A DNA stretch of 9,305 nt from Acidobacteriota bacterium. GTDB taxonomy: Bacteria > Acidobacteriota > Vicinamibacteria > Vicinamibacterales > Fen-181. Shown here piece by piece: positions 6,225 through 9,305 of this stretch; positions within the stretch are counted from its first letter, which is position 1, and the number at the start of each line of letters is the position of its first letter. Made by a program: the position numbers and the translations under genes. The notes beneath the pieces were generated by a model. That model saw nothing but the letters and a program-made list of their open reading frames with translations. It had not been told where the DNA came from and searched no databases. The stretch spans positions 1-9,305 of the forward strand of contig JAJXZZ010000106.1 in assembly GCA_021779795.1 (NCBI GenBank). Reading direction: 5' to 3'.

Positions 6225-8453
6225 ATGCATCGACATCCGTTTCTCCCGGCAGGCGCCAGCCGCTGGCTGGCCACGGCCTGCCTCTGCCTGCTGACGGCGT
6301 CCGCCGCGGCCGCGCAGGGCGCCGCTTCGTCCGACACGAACGGGACCGACAAGAAACCCGCCGCAGCGGCCGCGCAGGCCACCGACCGCGCGGGCCAGGT
6401 CCAGGATCAGCATCAGGCCCAGGGCCAGAGCCAAGGCCAGAACCAGGTCCAGGCCCAGCGCCAGGACCAGGCGCAGCCGCCCACGTTGACCTTCGACGTC
6501 AAGGTGACGGCGCCGCGCGTGGACATCCCGATCAAGGACAACCCGGCGGCCACGACCGTCGTCACCGAGGGCGAACTGCAGTCGATGCCGAGAACCGTCG
6601 GCGCCGACGAGGCGCTGGAGCTGGTGCCCGGCGTCAAGGTGGACAACCAGGCCGACGGCGAGCGCGTGCACCTGTCGATCCGCGGCCAGGGGCTGCTCAC
6701 CGAGCGCGGGATCCGGGGGATCAAGGTGATCCTCGACGGCCTGCCGCTCAACGATCCCACCGGCTTCGCGCCGGACCTGTTCGACGTGGACTGGGCCTCG
6801 GTCCAGCGGATCGAAGTGCTCAGGGGGCCGGCGTCGGCGCTCTACGGCGGCGGGGGATCGGGCGGCGTCGTCAACATCGTGACGCGTGACGGCGGCGCGG
6901 CCCCGATCTCCGGCCAGGCCTGGTTCGACGGCGGATCCTTCGGCTTCTTCAAGGCCTTCTCGGAGGCCGGCGGGACCTCGGGCAACGCCAACTACCACGT
7001 CACCGCGTCGAGCGCGAGCGGCGACGGCTACCGCGTGCACACGAAGTTCAACGCCTACAACCTCTACGGCAAGCTGAAGTACAACGTGGGCGACCAGACG
7101 AAGCTCACGTTCATCGTGGCCGGCACGCACTACTACAACGACAACGCCGAGGGGCTGAACCTCGAGTGGCTGGCCGAGGACCGCCGGATGGCCAACCCCG
7201 ATGCGCTGACCTACAACGAGGGGCAGAACACCGACCGGCTGACGGCGGGCCTGTCGGGCGAGACGCGGCTCGGCGAAGGCCGCGACGTGTCGTACGCCCT
7301 CTACTACCGCCGCACCGCGTGGCGCGAGTCGGTGCCCTCCACCGTGCAGCACCGCATCTACGACACGCCGGGCGGCTCGGTGCAGTTCAACATGACCGAC
7401 CGGTTCGACCCGTTCGTCAACCACCTGTCGGTGGGCGTGGACTTCGACCGGCAGACGATCACCGAGTACCGGGCCGCGAACATGGGCGACGCCGTCGAGG
7501 GCACCGATCGGCTGACCGACCAGCTGATCACCCAGAACGGGCTGGGCGCCTTCGTCCTCGACCGGGTCGAGTTCTCGCCGCAGTGGTCGGCGATGGCCGG
7601 CGCCCGGGTGGACTACATCACCAACGACCTCGTGGACAACCTGAAGATCGACGGCATCGACTTGTCCGGGTCGCGGGACTTCTCGCGCGTCACCGGCCGC
7701 GTCGGCGCCGCCTACAATCCCCGGACCGACGTCGGCCTCTACGCCTCGTGGGGGCAGGGGTTCCTGCCGCCGGCGACCGAAGAGCTGGCCAACAATCCCG
7801 ACGCGCAAGGCGGCTTCAACGAGCGCCTCGTGCCGGCGACCTCGCAGGGCGAGGAGGTCGGCGTGCGCGGGGGGGTGAGCGGCCTGGCGTACGACGTCGC
7901 CTTCTTCTACCTGAACACCGACAACGACTTCGGCCGGTACCGCGTGGCCGACCGGCCGCTCGAGACCTTCTACGGCAACCTCGGCCACAGCCGCCGCTAC
8001 GGCGTCGAGACGTCGGTCACCTATTCGCCGATCCCCGAGGCCACGCTGCGCGCGGCGTACACGTTCAACGACTTCCTTTACACGAGCATCCAGAGCCTGT
8101 TCGGCAACTTCACCGACAAGGTGATGCCCAACGCGCCGCGGCACCAGCTGGCCGTGGACGGCGAGTACGTGATCGGCGGGCGGCTGGCGCTCGGCCTCAA
8201 CGTGTTCGCGCAGAGCGGCTGGTACGTGGACCAGACCAACGTCGCGTCGGTGGACGGCTACACGCTGGTCAACCCGCGCGTCAGCTACAAGCTCGGCAAG
8301 GCGCCGTGCCGCGCCGAACTGCTGCTGCAGGTGCGCAACCTGCTCGGGACCGACTACATCGCCTTCACCGAGCCCGACCCCGACGGCAACTCCTACCAGC
8401 CGGGGCCGACGCGCGAGATCTTCGTCGGCTTGCGCGTCCACCTGGGACGGTAG
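6225..8453 (+). CDS. TonB-dependent outer-membrane receptor
   Basis: This 742-residue outer-membrane transporter imports a scarce ligand (siderophore, metal complex, cofactor or sugar) using energy relayed by TonB-ExbBD. Residues 1-30 are a signal peptide ending SAAAA before Gln31. A low-complexity linker follows, with glutamine at every second position from 58 to 84. TFDVKVTAPR (89-98) looks like a TonB-box region. The plug domain spans about 100-225 and includes IRGQGLLTERGIRGIKVILDG and the hallmark RIEVLRGPASALYGGG (195-210), then GGVVNIVTRDGG. The remainder is a barrel of alternating aromatic-rich strands, with the usual late motif LLLQVRNLLGTDYIAF. It ends in HLGR rather than the frequent terminal Phe. 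The plug is closest in style to FecA/siderophore-type receptors rather than SusC, but this is an impression and the ligand is unknown. Its position after the BlaI/M56 pair makes regulation by that pair possible. Confidence 0.93.
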   Translation: MHRHPFLPAGASRWLATACLCLLTASAAAAQGAASSDTNGTDKKPAAAAAQATDRAGQVQDQHQAQGQSQGQNQVQAQRQDQAQPPTLTFDVKVTAPRVDIPIKDNPAATTVVTEGELQSMPRTVGADEALELVPGVKVDNQADGERVHLSIRGQGLLTERGIRGIKVILDGLPLNDPTGFAPDLFDVDWASVQRIEVLRGPASALYGGGGSGGVVNIVTRDGGAAPISGQAWFDGGSFGFFKAFSEAGGTSGNANYHVTASSASGDGYRVHTKFNAYNLYGKLKYNVGDQTKLTFIVAGTHYYNDNAEGLNLEWLAEDRRMANPDALTYNEGQNTDRLTAGLSGETRLGEGRDVSYALYYRRTAWRESVPSTVQHRIYDTPGGSVQFNMTDRFDPFVNHLSVGVDFDRQTITEYRAANMGDAVEGTDRLTDQLITQNGLGAFVLDRVEFSPQWSAMAGARVDYITNDLVDNLKIDGIDLSGSRDFSRVTGRVGAAYNPRTDVGLYASWGQGFLPPATEELANNPDAQGGFNERLVPATSQGEEVGVRGGVSGLAYDVAFFYLNTDNDFGRYRVADRPLETFYGNLGHSRRYGVETSVTYSPIPEATLRAAYTFNDFLYTSIQSLFGNFTDKVMPNAPRHQLAVDGEYVIGGRLALGLNVFAQSGWYVDQTNVASVDGYTLVNPRVSYKLGKAPCRAELLLQVRNLLGTDYIAFTEPDPDGNSYQPGPTREIFVGLRVHLGR
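6396..6476 (+). repeat. Alternating Gln-X tract coded by a 6-base periodic repeat
   Basis: Fourteen glutamine codons occur at every second codon (residues 58, 60 and so on to 84 of the receptor). The intervening residues vary (V, D, H, A, G, S, G, N, V, A, R, D, A). Thirteen of the fourteen Gln codons are CAG and one is CAA. The tract lies between the signal peptide and the TonB-box region, so it is a periplasmic linker in the mature protein. Confidence 0.9.
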
Positions 8454-8466
8454 CGTCGATTCGTCG

Positions 8467-8499
8467 TGCCGCCCCCCCAATTCCGGCCGGGGGGCGGCA
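8467..8499. terminator. Strong GC hairpin after the TonB receptor gene
   Basis: The arms TGCCGCCCCCC (8467-8477) and GGGGGGCGGCA (8489-8499) pair perfectly over 11 bases around an 11-base loop, starting 13 bases after the receptor stop. A second small hairpin, GGGG-CGAG-CCCC, follows at 8504-8515. There is no T-run, so it is not a textbook intrinsic terminator. It may end transcription in a GC-rich host, or protect the upstream mRNA end. Confidence 0.6.
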
Positions 8500-8533
8500 G
8501 ACCGGGGCGAGCCCCACGGAGTCCTAACGATCC

Positions 8534-8540
8534 AGGAGGG
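8534..8540 (+). promoter_or_regulatory. Ribosome binding site supporting a TTG start
   Basis: AGGAGGG ends 7 bases before TTG at 8548, an ideal spacing. No ATG or GTG lies in frame between this site and the signal peptide, so the TTG is taken as the start codon. Confidence 0.75.
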
Positions 8541-8547
8541 GCTCGCC

Positions 8548-9305
8548 TTGTCTACCCGCGCCGACCACCCCGCGGCAGGTCACCGCCCGGCCGCGCTGAT
8601 ACTCGCCATCCTGTCGTTCTTCCTGCCGCCGGCGCTGGCGTGGGCACAGGCGCCGCAGTTTGCGGGGCGGTGGGAGCTGAACGTCCAGGCCAGCGATCCC
8701 CCACGGGATCCTTCCGCTTTCCGCATCGGCGCAGACGACAAGCCGGGCGGCGACGAGGGCCGCCGCGGCGGCCGGTGGAACGGCGGTGAGGGCGGCGGCG
8801 GCGAACGTTGGGGCGGCGCGGGAATGGGTGGCGGCGGGATCCGCGGCGGGGGAATGGGCGGTGCCGGGATGCGCGGCGGCGGGATGGGCGGCCGCGAGAT
8901 GGGTGGCCGCGAGATGCGCGGCAGCACCGACGAGGGCCGGAAGGCCGCGCCGGCCGTGGACACGACCGCTTCGCGCCAGGAGATGGAACGGGCCTTCGAC
9001 GTTCCACGCGCCCTCATCATCGTCCAGCACGAGGACGAGATCAGGCTGACCGACGACCAGGGGCTCGTGACCGTGCTGAAGCCCGACGGCAAGAAGGTGG
9101 ACGAGGACCAGGCCGGCGGGAACGTGCAGCGCACGACGCGGTGGAACGACGGCGCGCTGGTCACGACGACCACGCTCGTCAACGGCGTCAACGTGACGCA
9201 GACATACACCAGGACGGCGGATGGGCGGCAGCTCATCGTCGTCACGCGGGTCGAAGGCGGCCGGAGCCGGAACCCGGTCCAGCTGAAGCGGGTCTACGAT
9301 CAGGC
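8548..9305 (+). CDS. Secreted Gly/Met-rich repeat protein (3' end missing), function unknown
   Basis: The frame opens at TTG 8548 and stays open to the right edge (252 codons seen). Residues 14-33 form a signal peptide core ending ALAWA before Gln34, so the product is exported. The mature protein begins APQFAGRWELNVQASD, a pattern like the small secreted proteins with an FxGxWxLN opening that are frequent in Acidobacteriota. A Gly/Arg-rich low-complexity region (about 69-126) follows and contains seven pentapeptide repeats with regularly spaced Met. The C-terminal part seen (about 140-252) looks like a beta-rich domain: ALIIVQHEDEIRLTDDQG, TTRWNDGALVTTTTLVNG, TYTRTADGRQLIVVTRV. That order of short strands suits a lipocalin-like or similar barrel, but I do not recognise a named family. 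It starts 94 bases after the receptor gene, behind a hairpin, so it is probably a separate unit. Confidence 0.82.
   Translation, partial: MSTRADHPAAGHRPAALILAILSFFLPPALAWAQAPQFAGRWELNVQASDPPRDPSAFRIGADDKPGGDEGRRGGRWNGGEGGGGERWGGAGMGGGGIRGGGMGGAGMRGGGMGGREMGGREMRGSTDEGRKAAPAVDTTASRQEMERAFDVPRALIIVQHEDEIRLTDDQGLVTVLKPDGKKVDEDQAGGNVQRTTRWNDGALVTTTTLVNGVNVTQTYTRTADGRQLIVVTRVEGGRSRNPVQLKRVYDQ
8821..8925 (+). repeat. Seven 15-base units encoding a Met/Gly pentapeptide repeat
   Basis: Seven contiguous units of five codons encode residues 92-126 of the secreted protein, with consensus [G/E]-M-[G/R]-G-[G/A/R/S]. Met is second in every unit (93, 103, 108, 113, 118, 123) except unit two, which has Ile98. 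At DNA level the units share the consensus GGGATGNGCGGCGGC with scattered substitutions, which suggests tandem duplication followed by drift. Confidence 0.9.

Noticed and set aside
5556..8480. 974-codon open frame on the - strand across the peptidase and TonB receptor genes
   Set aside because: It spans two convincing + strand genes and the gap between them. Its composition is dominated by Arg, Val, Ala and Gly, so it is a shadow despite its length.
8580..9245. Pro-rich - strand frame with collagen-like IPPPRIPAPP repeats
   Set aside because: The repeat is the reverse complement of the Met/Gly codon repeat on the + strand, where a signal peptide and ribosome site support the real gene.

Overview
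The window is a GC-rich (roughly 70%), densely packed stretch of bacterial chromosome. All six genes that can be supported lie on the + strand. The base composition, outer-membrane proteins (TolC-type channel, TonB-dependent receptor), a BlaI/M56 regulator-protease pair and a secreted protein opening with an FAGRWELN-type motif suggest a diderm such as an Acidobacteriota of the Vicinamibacteria type. That assignment is an inference from gene style; no marker gene is present.

Layout. (1) Bases 2-1366 are the 3' part of a TolC-family outer-membrane efflux protein whose start lies off the left edge. (2) Bases 1367-1494 hold a tandem GGCTCAN heptamer array followed by an imperfect REP-like hairpin. 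(3) Bases 1495-3327 encode an exported GH35 beta-galactosidase with both catalytic glutamates. (4) A 98-base gap with a candidate promoter and a perfect 18-bp palindrome leads into a phosphofructokinase (3426-4631) with the residue pattern of pyrophosphate-dependent enzymes. (5) A BlaI/MecI/CopY-type repressor (4661-5149) overlaps by 4 bases with an M56 membrane metallopeptidase (5146-6123). Together they form a compact sensor-protease/repressor module that lacks the penicillin-sensing domain of BlaR1. (6) A TonB-dependent receptor (6225-8453) follows. It has an unusual strictly alternating Gln-X tract between its signal peptide and plug. (7) After a strong GC hairpin (8467-8499), a TTG-initiated secreted protein (8548 to the right edge) carries a seven-unit Met/Gly pentapeptide repeat.

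How they may work together. The M56/BlaI pair is likely to be one regulatory unit, in which the protease inactivates the repressor on a signal. The adjacent phosphofructokinase, TonB receptor and Met-rich secreted protein are possible targets, but no shared operator was found by eye. The galactosidase would release galactose outside the cytoplasm, and the phosphofructokinase would act in central sugar metabolism. They are neighbours on the same strand but are probably separately transcribed. No mobile element, CRISPR array, tRNA or rRNA was found, and no gene-free stretch exceeds 300 bases.
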